This document shows positions 1 through 8,124 of a DNA stretch of 50,977 nt, in pieces. Location of the stretch: NCBI GenBank assembly GCA_028281285.1, contig JANQKF010000035.1, positions 1-50,977 on the forward strand. The letters run 5' to 3'. The stretch comes from Cyclobacteriaceae bacterium. GTDB lineage: Bacteria; Bacteroidota; Bacteroidia; Cytophagales; Cyclobacteriaceae. How positions within the stretch are numbered: the first letter of the stretch is position 1; every line of letters begins with the position of its first letter. Below the pieces are notes generated by a model. It worked only from the letters and a program-made list of their open reading frames with translations. It did no database searches and was not told where the DNA came from. A program made the position numbers and the translations under genes.

Positions 1-932
1 CCATCGGAATAGGCTTCCTCCGGTTTCTCATGAGTTTCATAGATTACTCCATCAGCTCCTGCCATGATGCTGGCCAGCGCAATCGCTTCCACATGATGAC
101 GGATTCCAATACCATGAGAAGGATCGGCAATGACAGGTAAATGTGTCTTCTCTTTCAACACAGGAATTGCATTCAGATCCATCGTATTCCGTGTGGCTCT
201 TTCATAGGTCCTAATTCCTCTTTCGCAGAGCAGCAGTCGCTCGTTACCTCCACTAAAAACGTATTCGGCAGAATACAGTAATTCATCGATTGTACCAGAG
301 ATCCCGCGCTTGATCATGACAGGTTTGTCGGTATTTTTCCCCAACTCATCCAGGAGGTTGAAGTTCTGCGTATTTCGAGCACCCACCTGGTAGACATCTA
401 CATAGGGATCCATTTCAGCGATTTGCGATACTTGCATGACTTCAGTCACAATCTTAATTCCGGCCTCGCGCGCCAGTTCATACCATAACTTCAATCCGTC
501 AATACCCATTCCACGGAACGAGTAAGGTGAACTCCTTGGCTTATATACGCCCCCTCTCATCATCCGAATCCCATTCGCCTTAAGATGTTGAATCGTTTTT
601 CGGATTTGTTCTTCTCCTTCGATCGAGCACGGCCCTGCCATAATCTGGAAGCCACCTTCCTCAATTTTTACCCCATCGCCCAAATCAATTACAGTAGGCT
701 TCACCTTCCACTTTCGGGAAACAAGTTTGTAATCATCGGATACAATATGAATGTCCTTTATTCCATCCATGTGACCAATAGACCGGATATCGAAATCCTT
801 TTTCCCGGTTCCGATCAGGTAATCTCCTTTCTGGGTATTGACCTCGGTTCCTTTGTATTTAAGGTCTTTTACCTTATTCAGAATTGCTTCCTTCTGATTG
901 GGAGCGATATCTTTTTCGAATTGTATAATCAT
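1..932 (-). CDS. aroF: DAHP synthase, type I-beta (3' end beyond window)
   Basis: 3-deoxy-7-phosphoheptulonate synthase condenses phosphoenolpyruvate with erythrose 4-phosphate, the first step of the shikimate pathway, in the cytoplasm. I translated the reverse strand from the ATG at 932. About 310 residues are present; the C-terminus, an estimated 25 residues, lies outside the window. The first ~85 residues look like the ferredoxin-like regulatory domain of the Thermotoga-type enzyme. The catalytic barrel then begins with VIDLGDG and AGPCSIEG and continues through KPRSSPYSFRG, QVGARNTQNF, CERGIRTYERATRNT and ADPSHGIG. These motifs match the AroF/AroA type I-beta family closely. It follows trpA by 36 bases on the same strand, so it is probably the last gene of the trp operon, supplying precursor when tryptophan is low. 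A fused chorismate mutase domain is not seen in the visible part. Confidence 0.93.
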   Translation of the reverse strand, partial: MIIQFEKDIAPNQKEAILNKVKDLKYKGTEVNTQKGDYLIGTGKKDFDIRSIGHMDGIKDIHIVSDDYKLVSRKWKVKPTVIDLGDGVKIEEGGFQIMAGPCSIEGEEQIRKTIQHLKANGIRMMRGGVYKPRSSPYSFRGMGIDGLKLWYELAREAGIKIVTEVMQVSQIAEMDPYVDVYQVGARNTQNFNLLDELGKNTDKPVMIKRGISGTIDELLYSAEYVFSGGNERLLLCERGIRTYERATRNTMDLNAIPVLKEKTHLPVIADPSHGIGIRHHVEAIALASIMAGADGVIYETHEKPEEAYSD

Positions 933-968
933 TTGTTAAGATTCAAGCTGCTAGTCGCAGGTTTCAGG

Positions 969-1751
969 TCAGTGAACTTCCTGGGTTACCGACACTACGA
1001 AGTTTTTAATGTTTTCCTTTAAGTCTCCTTTCTTTGAGATTGCCTTGATGAAGGCGCTCCCGATGATCGCGCCATTGGCATTTTCACAGGCCTTGTCGAA
1101 TGTCTCTGAATTGGATATTCCAAACCCGATCAGAGTCGGATTTTTAAGTTGCATTGATTTGATTCGGGTGAAATACGTCTCCTGATCTGCGCTGATTTCT
1201 GATTTAGCACCCGTAGTGCTCGCAGAAGAAACCATATAGATGAACCCTCTGGAGTTCTTATCAACTTCCCGGATTCGCTCCACGGAAGTTTGAGGGGTAA
1301 TCAAAAATATATTATGCAAACCATGTCGATCAAAAAGAGATTTGTAATGATCCTGGTATTCAAACATGGGTAAGTCCGGCAGTATCACCCCATCAATCCC
1401 TACCTCTTCACATTTTTTGCAAAACGCTTCAATCCCAAACTGAACTATCGGGTTTATGTAGCCCATTAGGATGATGGGAATCGAAACTGATTCTCGTATA
1501 TCCTTCAATTGATCAAACAGGAGTTTTAATGTCATGCCATTCTCGAGCGCTACTCCATTGCTCTGCTGAATGGTCGGTCCATCTGCTATAGGATCAGAAT
1601 AGGGAATTCCGATTTCTATAATATCCACTCGGGCAATTTCAAGTTGCTTGGCAATGACAGCCGTATCATATAATTCGGGAAACCCTGCAGTAAAATACAC
1701 ATTGAGTATTCGTTCCTTCTTGGTTTCGAAAAGCTGGTCTATTCTATTCAT
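969..1751 (-). CDS. trpA: tryptophan synthase alpha subunit
   Basis: Cleaves indole-3-glycerol phosphate to indole and glyceraldehyde 3-phosphate; the indole is channelled to TrpB in the alpha2beta2 complex. With the start at 1751 the protein begins MNRIDQLFE, the usual N-terminus. The catalytic acids are visible as Glu46 (IIEIGIP) and Asp57 (DPIADGP), equivalent to E. coli Glu49 and Asp60. Later motifs include GVILPDLP and LIGFGIS. Length is about 260 residues, normal for the family. An in-frame start six codons upstream at 1769 lies inside trpB; I prefer 1751 because it sits two bases after the trpB stop and gives the conserved N-terminus. Confidence 0.96.
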   Translation of the reverse strand: MNRIDQLFETKKERILNVYFTAGFPELYDTAVIAKQLEIARVDIIEIGIPYSDPIADGPTIQQSNGVALENGMTLKLLFDQLKDIRESVSIPIILMGYINPIVQFGIEAFCKKCEEVGIDGVILPDLPMFEYQDHYKSLFDRHGLHNIFLITPQTSVERIREVDKNSRGFIYMVSSASTTGAKSEISADQETYFTRIKSMQLKNPTLIGFGISNSETFDKACENANGAIIGSAFIKAISKKGDLKENIKNFVVSVTQEVH

Positions 1752-1753
1752 TG

Positions 1754-2941
1754 TTAATACTGCCCCCATTTGATATATGTGTCTAAGTCTTTATCTCCAC
1801 GTCCAGAGAGATTGACCACCACAACGTGATTAGGCTCAAAGGTCAATTGATCCAATGCTGCAAATGCATGTGCGGTCTCAATGGCAGGTATAATACCTTC
1901 CAATCTGCTTATCTCCACCCCAGCCCTCATCGCTTCATCATCGGTAGCACTCAGGAATTGTGCTCGACCTGTTTCAAATAAGTGGGCGTGTACCGGTCCA
2001 ATTCCAGGATAATCCAGTCCTGCCGAGATAGAATATGGTTCGACTACCTGACCATCGTCTGTCTGCATCAAAATAGTCTTGCTTCCATGGAGTATGCCTG
2101 GTTTACCCAACGTAGTGGTCGCTGCGGATTGCCCCGTTTCATTACCCTTTCCAGCAGCTTCTACTGCCACAAGATTTACATTATTCTCTTCGTAAAAATG
2201 ATAGAATGCTCCGGCTGCATTGCTACCTCCTCCAACGCAGGCAATCACATGATCGGGATTTTTCCTTCCGATTTCGTCTTCAAGTTGCGATTGGATTTCA
2301 GAACTAATGACCGATTGAAAACGAGCCACCATCTCAGGATAAGGATGAGGACCAACTACTGACCCTATGATATAGTGAGTATCCGTGGGATGGTTAATCC
2401 AATGGCGCATCGCTTCGTTGGTTGCGTCCTTTAAGGTTCGGCTTCCGCTTTTGGCTGCCCGTACTTCCGTGCCCAATATTCGCATGCGCTCTACGTTCGG
2501 CTTTTGACGCGCCATATCCACTTCACCCATGTAGACGATGCACTCAAGTCCCATAAGAGCACAGACAGTAGCAGTGGCCACTCCATGTTGACCTGCCCCC
2601 GTTTCAGCAATGATTTTTTTCTTACCCAGTCGCTGAGCCAATAATATCTGACCAATCGTATTGTTTACCTTATGTGCCCCGGTATGGCAAAGATCCTCTC
2701 GTTTGAGATAGATCCTGGTCCCATATTTCTCAGAAAGCCGAGATGCGAAATACAGTGGTGTCGGACGACCTACATAGTCTTTCAACAGTTTGTCGAACTC
2801 ATTTCGAAATCCTTCTCCTTCAATGATCCCCAGCCAACTTTCTCTTAGTTCTTCAATGTTGCGGTACAACATTTCGGGTATATAGGCGCCCCCATAGTTT
2901 CCATAATAACCTCTTTCATCTACTTTGATCTTCATAATCAT
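1754..2941 (-). CDS. trpB: tryptophan synthase beta subunit
   Basis: PLP enzyme that joins indole and serine to make tryptophan. The 395-residue protein has the classical TrpB1 layout: [15 protein letters not shown] at the N-terminus, the PLP lysine Lys91 in [10 protein letters not shown], the phosphate-binding loop CVGGGSNA and the C-terminal NLSGRGDKD. The start ATG at 2941 overlaps the TGA of the upstream membrane gene (ATGA), suggesting translational coupling. A second Met two codons later (2935) is an alternative start. It is followed two bases later by trpA. Confidence 0.97.
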   Translation of the reverse strand: MIMKIKVDERGYYGNYGGAYIPEMLYRNIEELRESWLGIIEGEGFRNEFDKLLKDYVGRPTPLYFASRLSEKYGTRIYLKREDLCHTGAHKVNNTIGQILLAQRLGKKKIIAETGAGQHGVATATVCALMGLECIVYMGEVDMARQKPNVERMRILGTEVRAAKSGSRTLKDATNEAMRHWINHPTDTHYIIGSVVGPHPYPEMVARFQSVISSEIQSQLEDEIGRKNPDHVIACVGGGSNAAGAFYHFYEENNVNLVAVEAAGKGNETGQSAATTTLGKPGILHGSKTILMQTDDGQVVEPYSISAGLDYPGIGPVHAHLFETGRAQFLSATDDEAMRAGVEISRLEGIIPAIETAHAFAALDQLTFEPNHVVVVNLSGRGDKDLDTYIKWGQY

Positions 2942-3510
2942 ACACCTATTAAATAGCTTGAAATCAATAAATCGACTAGGAATAAAATCACTGCCGCTAC
3001 CAAGGGCATTCGCTTATAAGTTGTATCAATTCCAAATGCCGATACGATTTGTTTAGTATTGAGTAAAACCTGCACACCTATATAGAGTGCTATCGAAAAC
3101 AATACTGATTCGAGAGTTATTGCAAACTCTCCCGGTTGCCCCCCGTCAGTGAAACGGTTTCCAAAATCAACCCATCTTAGTCTATAAAGGCTCGACAAGA
3201 TGAGTGAGTAAATCCAAAATGATATTGCGACCCATCCAATAAATCGTAGCCTCAAAAGTTGCCTGGCCCCATAAAGAGCAATCAAGGGATATAGAAAGGC
3301 CTTGACGGTATAAAAACTCAAAAAGAAGTACTCGTTAATTATTGCAATCACCTCATAACGAACTGTACTCACAAGGTGATAGCCTGCTACTAGTCCTGCA
3401 AAAGCCGCCAACAGCATCACCCTGCCTTTTAAACTTGGGTCATCCGTGGGTGGAATAAATGAACTCAAAAAAGAGGTCCGTCTCTTATGGCTCAATCTTT
3501 CATTCGCCAT
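2938..3510 (-). CDS. unknown five-helix membrane protein within the trp operon
   Basis: A 190-residue protein I do not recognise. After a basic N-terminus (KRR) and a short soluble stretch it has about five hydrophobic segments, near residues 31-50, 55-80, 90-112, 133-151 and 170-190. There is no signal peptide. Its start overlaps the end of trpF by 11 bases and its stop overlaps the trpB start as ATGA, so it is locked into the operon. This arrangement argues for real co-expression rather than a chance ORF. Possible roles, all inference, include an exporter or permease for an aromatic compound or a membrane sensor. Nothing in the sequence identifies a substrate, and it could be an unrelated passenger gene. 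Confidence 0.85.
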   Translation of the reverse strand: MANERLSHKRRTSFLSSFIPPTDDPSLKGRVMLLAAFAGLVAGYHLVSTVRYEVIAIINEYFFLSFYTVKAFLYPLIALYGARQLLRLRFIGWVAISFWIYSLILSSLYRLRWVDFGNRFTDGGQPGEFAITLESVLFSIALYIGVQVLLNTKQIVSAFGIDTTYKRMPLVAAVILFLVDLLISSYLIGV

Positions 3511-4126
3511 ACAATAGCCGTTTTAGTTCTCCCAATTTCCGGATGTCCTTGACTCCCGGCTCTACTTCAAATCTTGAATTCACGTCAATGGCATGAATGT
3601 TCAAATCATCAAGCTGTTTAAACTCTTCTATATCTTTCAAATCGACTCCTCCACTCAGAAAAAAAGGAATTTTCTGATCATAGCCCTTTAGCAAATTCCA
3701 ATTGAACTTGTTTCCTGTTCCTCCTCTATTTTCCGATTTTGTATCGAACAGAAAATAGTCAACATACGGATGATAGTTGGTGGTAACTGAAAAGTCAAAG
3801 TCTTCATTAACTCCAAAGGCCTTAATAACCGATATTCCTAAGGCATACAATTCAGCTGCAAATTCAGGACTTTCATCCCCGTGTAATTGGGCATAGTCAA
3901 GCTCGTATTTTGTACCTGACTCTACAATCTCATCTATTGAGGAATTAACAAACACCCCTACCTTTTTGGCGTTTAATCGTAGTTGATTCAAGGTGGCGGG
4001 CTTCAACACCGTACCAACATACCTCGGAGATTTTTCATAGAAAATGAGCCCGATATAATCTGGCGAAATACTGACTAATTGACTCAGATTTTCTATTTCC
4101 CGCATGCCACAAACCTTGAGTTTCAT
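3500..4126 (-). CDS. trpF: phosphoribosylanthranilate isomerase
   Basis: Isomerises N-(5-phosphoribosyl)anthranilate to the ribulose form (CdRP) in tryptophan synthesis. A TIM barrel of about 208 residues: the N-terminal MKLKVCGMRE carries the conserved catalytic Cys, the middle has YAQLHGDE, and the C-terminal end has FLSGGVDL and IDVNSRFEVEPGVKD with the second catalytic Asp. The open frame extends to a TTG at 4135, but I chose the ATG at 4126 because it gives the family's standard N-terminus. Its start lies about 10 bases after the trpC stop, and its end overlaps the following membrane gene by 11 bases. Confidence 0.95.
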   Translation of the reverse strand: MKLKVCGMREIENLSQLVSISPDYIGLIFYEKSPRYVGTVLKPATLNQLRLNAKKVGVFVNSSIDEIVESGTKYELDYAQLHGDESPEFAAELYALGISVIKAFGVNEDFDFSVTTNYHPYVDYFLFDTKSENRGGTGNKFNWNLLKGYDQKIPFFLSGGVDLKDIEEFKQLDDLNIHAIDVNSRFEVEPGVKDIRKLGELKRLLYGE

Positions 4127-4135
4127 CCTATTCAA

Positions 4136-4930
4136 TTATGAGTAGCCATTCAGTTTTTCCATAAAATTTGCAGCGGCAATATCAGGCCGATTTGACTTCA
4201 TAAACGTCTCTCCAATCAAGAATCCTTTAAACCCAAAACCTCTCAATTCCGAGATAGCGTCAGGGTTACTAATGCCACTCTCTGAAATCTTGATAAACTC
4301 CTCTGGAATGAGTTCAGCAAGATCCTTTGAGGTTTGTATACTTGTTTCGAAGGTTTTCAGATTTCGGTTATTTACTCCGATGACATCCAGGTCCGGTCCA
4401 ACATTTTGCTCCAGTTCTTCCTGATTGTGAACCTCCATTAATACCTCGAGCTCCAGTGATTTGGCAAATGTTGCCAGCGCAGAAAGTTTGCTGGCTTCCA
4501 ATGCCGCAGCGATCAATAGAATGGCATCTGCACCAATAGACTTTGCTTCGATAATCTGGTATTCGTCTATAATGAAATCCTTTCGTAGAATAGGACAGAA
4601 ATTGTATTTTCTGGCCACCGACAAGTCTTCTTTTTTCCCTCCAAAGAATTCTGAGTCGGTGAGTACCGAAAGTGCTGAAGCTCCAGCCTGCATATATCCT
4701 ATAGTGGTACGCTCGACATCAGCATGTTTGTTTATCATGCCCCTTGATGGTGACTTCCGTTTAAACTCAGCAATTATTCCGGTCTTATCCTCTCTTAAAA
4801 GGTATTTCTTTAAGGAAATCGGAGGACCTTCGAAATAGGTACTTTTTTCAAGCAGTTTCGTTGGGAAGAGGCTTTTGTTTTCCTCTACTTCCTTCCTTTT
4901 ATGAGTGACTATTTTTTCTAGTATATCCAT
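4136..4930 (-). CDS. trpC: indole-3-glycerol phosphate synthase
   Basis: Closes the indole ring by decarboxylation and dehydration of CdRP. The 264-residue TIM barrel shows the substrate and catalytic motif EFKRKSPSRG (Glu55, Lys57), ILRKDFIID with the second catalytic Lys, DAILLIAAAL, GVNNRNLKTF and SESGIS. It is a separate protein here, not fused to TrpF as in enterics. The start overlaps the trpD stop by one base (TAATG), so the two are probably translationally coupled. Confidence 0.96.
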   Translation of the reverse strand: MDILEKIVTHKRKEVEENKSLFPTKLLEKSTYFEGPPISLKKYLLREDKTGIIAEFKRKSPSRGMINKHADVERTTIGYMQAGASALSVLTDSEFFGGKKEDLSVARKYNFCPILRKDFIIDEYQIIEAKSIGADAILLIAAALEASKLSALATFAKSLELEVLMEVHNQEELEQNVGPDLDVIGVNNRNLKTFETSIQTSKDLAELIPEEFIKISESGISNPDAISELRGFGFKGFLIGETFMKSNRPDIAAANFMEKLNGYS

Positions 4931-5916
4931 TATACTTCTAAAATCTTCCTAAATGTTTTTAATGCTTTACCGGACTCCAATGATTCAGTAGCATAGACTA
5001 CAGCCTCTTCCAGTGAATAGCCTTTACCGCATTTCAGAGCCATGGCAGAATTGGCAATAACCACCTCGTTCTGCGCTTTTGTTCCCTCCCCTTTCAAAAT
5101 TGACTCGAAAATTTTTGCTGCATCTTCTACAGAATCTCCACCGAAGATATCCTCCGGATTAATTCCTTCGAATCCAAAGTCTAAAGGATCAAGGACTTGT
5201 TCTTCACTGTTAGTAATTGCTTTGGTGCCCCCGGTGAGCGAAATCTCATCATAACCGTCAAGTGCATGAAGAATCACAAAATTCTTGTCGGTCTTTTGAT
5301 AGAGATAACCGTAGAGCCGTGCCAGCTCAAGACTAAACACTCCAACCAGTTGGTTTTTAGGAAATGAAGGATTCACCATTGGCCCTAGCATGTTGAAGAA
5401 CGTTTTCACCCCTAATTCCCTTCGTATAGGTGCTACATTCTTCATAGCAGGGTGAAAAAGTGGGGCATGTAAGAAACAAATCCCACATGCATCCAGACTT
5501 TTTCGGAGTCGATCGATATCGTTGGTGAACTCATAACCAAAGTGTGCCATAAGATTTGACGATCCGGAAACGGAAGAAACACCGTTGTTGCCATGCTTGG
5601 CCACATTTTGACCAGCGCCAGCAACTACAAAGGAGGACAAGGTGGAAATATTAAATGTGTTTTTGCCATCTCCTCCGGTACCACACAGATCAATCGTGTT
5701 GTATTCAGGGATTTCAACTGGTACACAAAGTTCGAGCATTGCGTCCCTAAATCCCTCTAACTCTTCCACTGTGATACTTCGCATTAAGTAGACAGTCAAA
5801 AAAGCCGCCACCTGGCTTTGGTTATATTTACCCTGCGCCAGATTGATCAGTATTTCTTTTGCCGTTGCCTTATCCAGCGACTTGTATTCAATTAATTGAT
5901 TTAATACCTCTCTCAT
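4930..5916 (-). CDS. trpD: anthranilate phosphoribosyltransferase
   Basis: Transfers the phosphoribosyl group from PRPP to anthranilate. The 328-residue protein contains the PRPP-binding glycine loop GTGGDG at residues 79-84, KHGNNGVSS near residue 107 and the anthranilate-site motif FLHAPLFHPAMK. It is a stand-alone enzyme without a fused TrpG. The start forms an ATGA overlap with the trpG stop. Confidence 0.96.
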   Translation of the reverse strand: MREVLNQLIEYKSLDKATAKEILINLAQGKYNQSQVAAFLTVYLMRSITVEELEGFRDAMLELCVPVEIPEYNTIDLCGTGGDGKNTFNISTLSSFVVAGAGQNVAKHGNNGVSSVSGSSNLMAHFGYEFTNDIDRLRKSLDACGICFLHAPLFHPAMKNVAPIRRELGVKTFFNMLGPMVNPSFPKNQLVGVFSLELARLYGYLYQKTDKNFVILHALDGYDEISLTGGTKAITNSEEQVLDPLDFGFEGINPEDIFGGDSVEDAAKIFESILKGEGTKAQNEVVIANSAMALKCGKGYSLEEAVVYATESLESGKALKTFRKILEV

Positions 5917-6482
5917 CCTTCTATCCAGTTTCTAAGTAATTCATGGCCATGCTCTGTCATAATTGATTCCGGGTGAAATTGAACTCCTCTTACGTCATAT
6001 TCTTTGTGTCGAACAGCCATAATTTGTCCTATCTCATCGATCGCGATTACTTCTAATTGATTTCCCAGATTGTCTGGGTCGATACTCCATGAGTGATAAT
6101 GGCAAATCCCATATGAATCGGGAAGGTTGTTGAATAATCTATCCGGAGTTTTGACTTGAACTTGGCTTGTTACCCCATGCATAACGGTTTCCATATTAAA
6201 GATTTCCGCACCATAAGCCTGTCCAATGGCCTGATGCCCAAGACAAACTCCCAATATTCTCTTCGATGGGCCATATTGCTCGATAAGTTGAGGCATTATT
6301 CCCGCTTCATTGGGTATCCCAGGTCCCGGAGATAAGAGAATTGCTTCATATTGATCTACATCATCCAGATGAATGGCGTCATTGCGAAAAACGCTCATAG
6401 CGTCACCATAGCCAAGTTCCTTGAAATAATGAACCAGGTTATAGGTGAAGGAATCGTAGTTGTCCAGTACTAGTATTCTCAT
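5913..6482 (-). CDS. trpG: anthranilate synthase component II (glutamine amidotransferase)
   Basis: Provides ammonia from glutamine for TrpE. The class I amidotransferase triad is visible: Cys80 in GVCLGHQAIG, and His170 and Glu172 in VQFHPES. The oxyanion motif LSPGPG is near residues 50-55. Length of 189 residues is typical. The same subunit may also serve PabB, because no separate pabA is present here. Overlaps trpE and trpD by ATGA at both ends. Confidence 0.96.
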   Translation of the reverse strand: MRILVLDNYDSFTYNLVHYFKELGYGDAMSVFRNDAIHLDDVDQYEAILLSPGPGIPNEAGIMPQLIEQYGPSKRILGVCLGHQAIGQAYGAEIFNMETVMHGVTSQVQVKTPDRLFNNLPDSYGICHYHSWSIDPDNLGNQLEVIAIDEIGQIMAVRHKEYDVRGVQFHPESIMTEHGHELLRNWIEG

Positions 6483-7885
6483 CTTATCTCCTCCGCTTTT
6501 TTGATCGCTTGCCTCAATGCAGCGAGCTTATTGTTCACTTCTTCCAACTCAGATTCTTTCTTGCTTTTGGCTACTACACCAGCTCCGGCCTGATAAAAGA
6601 GCGTATTGTTCTTACTGAGAAATGAGCGGATCATAATGGCATGGTTGAAATCACCATTAAAGTCCATAAAACCAATAGCACCCCCGTAATAGCCTCTTCG
6701 GGTGGTCTCGTATTCATTGATTAGCTGCATCGCTCGTACCTTAGGTGCTCCTGACAAAGTGCCTGCTGGAAAAGTGTCGGCTACCATTTGAATAGATGAG
6801 ATTCCTTTCTCCAATTTGCCGGTAACCTTGGAGACCAGGTGGATCACATGGGAGAAGTATTGAATCTCTTTGTAAGTATCCACCTGCACTTCTGACCCCG
6901 CTCGACTTAGATCGTTTCGGGCTAAGTCCACCAACATCACATGTTCAGAATTCTCCTTGGGGTCATCGTAAAGTCGTTTGGCCAATTCTGCATCTTGCTC
7001 ATCATTGCCAGTTCTCTTGAATGTACCGGCAATGGGATGTATGGTAGCTTTTTGATCTTTAATTACCAGTTGCGCTTCCGGGGAGGAGCCAAAAATTTTA
7101 AAGCTTCCATAATCAAAATAGAATAAGTAGGGTGAAGGATTTACCGAACGTAGTGCTCGGTAAACGTTGAATTCATCTCCACTGAATTTATTTTGGAACC
7201 TCCTGGAGAGTACGATTTGGAAGACATCTCCGCGATGACAGTGATCAATTCCTTTTTGAACCATCTCTAAAAACTCGTCTCCGCTGTAATTGGAAACTTC
7301 ATCGCCTTCTTGTTGAAATGAATAAGAAGGATAATTCTTGTTATTGATCAGGTTCTCTATGGATTCCGTTCCTTTTTCAGCCTGACCTTCGGGAGTATGT
7401 TCAAAAACGTAAAGCTCATTTTTGAAATGATCCAATGCAATCACATAGCGATAGACATGATACAAGATGTCGGGAATTTCATATTGGTCTTCCAATTCAT
7501 TGGTCGGAATCGACTCAAAATAACGCACTGAATCATAGGTCATATACCCAAAAAGGCCATTGTTGATGAACTTATGCTCATTAGCATCCGGCTCAAACGA
7601 AGATTTAAATTCCTCCAGTGCCTGAATAGCCTCCACTCCATTCAGATTTACCTCCTCCTTATCCTCATTTGGAAGTCCCTGCTTCAGCACGCCATCTTTC
7701 AGTTCGAATGAAGCAATAGGATCACAACAGATATAAGAAAAACTGTTTTCACCTCCCCTGGAATCTGAGCTTTCAAGCAACAGAGGGTTCTTGTACTTAT
7801 CTCTCAACTTGAGATAAATACTTACCGGAGTGACCGTATCGGCCAGTAGCTTCTTGTATTTCGAATGTAATTTTATTGTTGACAT
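6479..7885 (-). CDS. trpE: anthranilate synthase component I
   Basis: Converts chorismate to anthranilate, the committed step of tryptophan synthesis. The 468-residue protein has the N-terminal regulatory domain with the tryptophan-binding LLESS motif at residues 36-40, which predicts feedback inhibition. The chorismate-binding catalytic domain shows GSSPE, HPIAGTFKR, DLARNDL, GTLSGAPKVRAM and AGAGVVAKSKKE. It is the first structural gene after the attenuator and its start codon lies about 13 bases beyond the terminator T-run, so its transcription depends on readthrough. Confidence 0.97.
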   Translation of the reverse strand: MSTIKLHSKYKKLLADTVTPVSIYLKLRDKYKNPLLLESSDSRGGENSFSYICCDPIASFELKDGVLKQGLPNEDKEEVNLNGVEAIQALEEFKSSFEPDANEHKFINNGLFGYMTYDSVRYFESIPTNELEDQYEIPDILYHVYRYVIALDHFKNELYVFEHTPEGQAEKGTESIENLINNKNYPSYSFQQEGDEVSNYSGDEFLEMVQKGIDHCHRGDVFQIVLSRRFQNKFSGDEFNVYRALRSVNPSPYLFYFDYGSFKIFGSSPEAQLVIKDQKATIHPIAGTFKRTGNDEQDAELAKRLYDDPKENSEHVMLVDLARNDLSRAGSEVQVDTYKEIQYFSHVIHLVSKVTGKLEKGISSIQMVADTFPAGTLSGAPKVRAMQLINEYETTRRGYYGGAIGFMDFNGDFNHAIMIRSFLSKNNTLFYQAGAGVVAKSKKESELEEVNNKLAALRQAIKKAEEIR

Positions 7886-7898
7886 TTAGTTTTTGCTC

Positions 7899-7930
7899 AA
7901 AAAAAAAGCTCGCATGAACTGCGAGCTTTA
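7899..7930 (-). terminator. trp attenuator (Rho-independent terminator in leader)
   Basis: On the minus strand a perfect 10-bp stem AAAGCTCGCA / TGCGAGCTTT encloses the loop GTTCA and runs directly into a long T tract (A run at 7899-7907 on the plus strand). It sits between the leader peptide and trpE, the expected position for attenuation of the operon. Confidence 0.93.
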
Positions 7931-7992
7931 ATTGGTCTATTTTGTTGACTTACATAGTGCTTTCGTTCACGTTATCGGGGTTCGATTACGTG
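7913..7992 (-). promoter_or_regulatory. competing hairpins of the trp leader (1:2 and antiterminator)
   Basis: Two alternative pairings can be drawn on the minus strand. CACGT-A-ATCG pairs with CGAT-A-ACGTG (7968-7992), which overlaps the last codons of the leader peptide. Alternatively CGTGAAC (7965-7971) pairs with GTTCATG (7913-7919), with an extra AGC/GCT pair, which would disrupt the terminator stem. A ribosome stalled at the Trp codons would mask the first arm and favour the second structure. The pairings are seen in the sequence; the dynamics are inferred. Confidence 0.75.
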
Positions 7993-8028
7993 CCACCACC
8001 AAGCATTATGTACAGTGTAATTCTTCAT
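7972..8028 (-). CDS. trpL: trp operon leader peptide
   Basis: An 18-residue ORF on the minus strand, MKNYTVHNAWWWHVIEPR, stop TAA at 7972-7974. Codons 10-12 are three consecutive TGG codons, a strong signature of a tryptophan attenuation leader. It lies upstream of a hairpin and the attenuator terminator in the order expected for ribosome-mediated attenuation. No clear ribosome binding site is visible, as is usual in Bacteroidota. Confidence 0.92.
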   Translation of the reverse strand: MKNYTVHNAWWWHVIEPR

Positions 8029-8035
8029 TTCGCCT

Positions 8036-8070
8036 CAAATGTAGAAAAGGAATTTTTTAATGCAAACATA
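8036..8070 (-). promoter_or_regulatory. candidate promoter of the trp operon
   Basis: Two matches to the Bacteroidota -7 element TAnnTTTG occur on the minus strand: TACATTTG (8036-8043) and TATGTTTG (8063-8070). The first has a TTTG -33 box (8063-8066) at 19-base spacing, but would start transcription almost at the leader ATG. The second would give a leader of about 30 bases before trpL but lacks a clear -33 box. Which one is used cannot be decided from sequence. Confidence 0.6.
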
Positions 8071-8102
8071 AATTTGAATTGGTTTGACCTCTTGTCCAGC
8101 CG

Positions 8103-8120
8103 ATGACAGGATTTTGTCAT
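8103..8120 (-). terminator. weak hairpin after the lipoprotein gene
   Basis: ATGACA and TGTCAT form a 6-bp stem around a 6-base loop just after the stop codon at 8125. There is no T-run, so termination is doubtful, but a separator before the trp promoter is expected here. Confidence 0.3.
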
Positions 8121-8124
8121 TTGG

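Noticed and set aside
585-1022. Plus-strand frame of 145 codons opposite aroF and the trpA end
   Set aside because: It is antisense to well-supported genes and shows no recognisable protein features.
1752-1769. Upstream in-frame start for trpA giving MGAVLT before MNRI
   Set aside because: It lies inside the trpB coding end and adds six residues not typical of TrpA; the ATG at 1751 gives the standard N-terminus.
4127-4135. TTG start for trpF at 4135
   Set aside because: The ATG three codons later produces the conserved MKLKVCGMR start.
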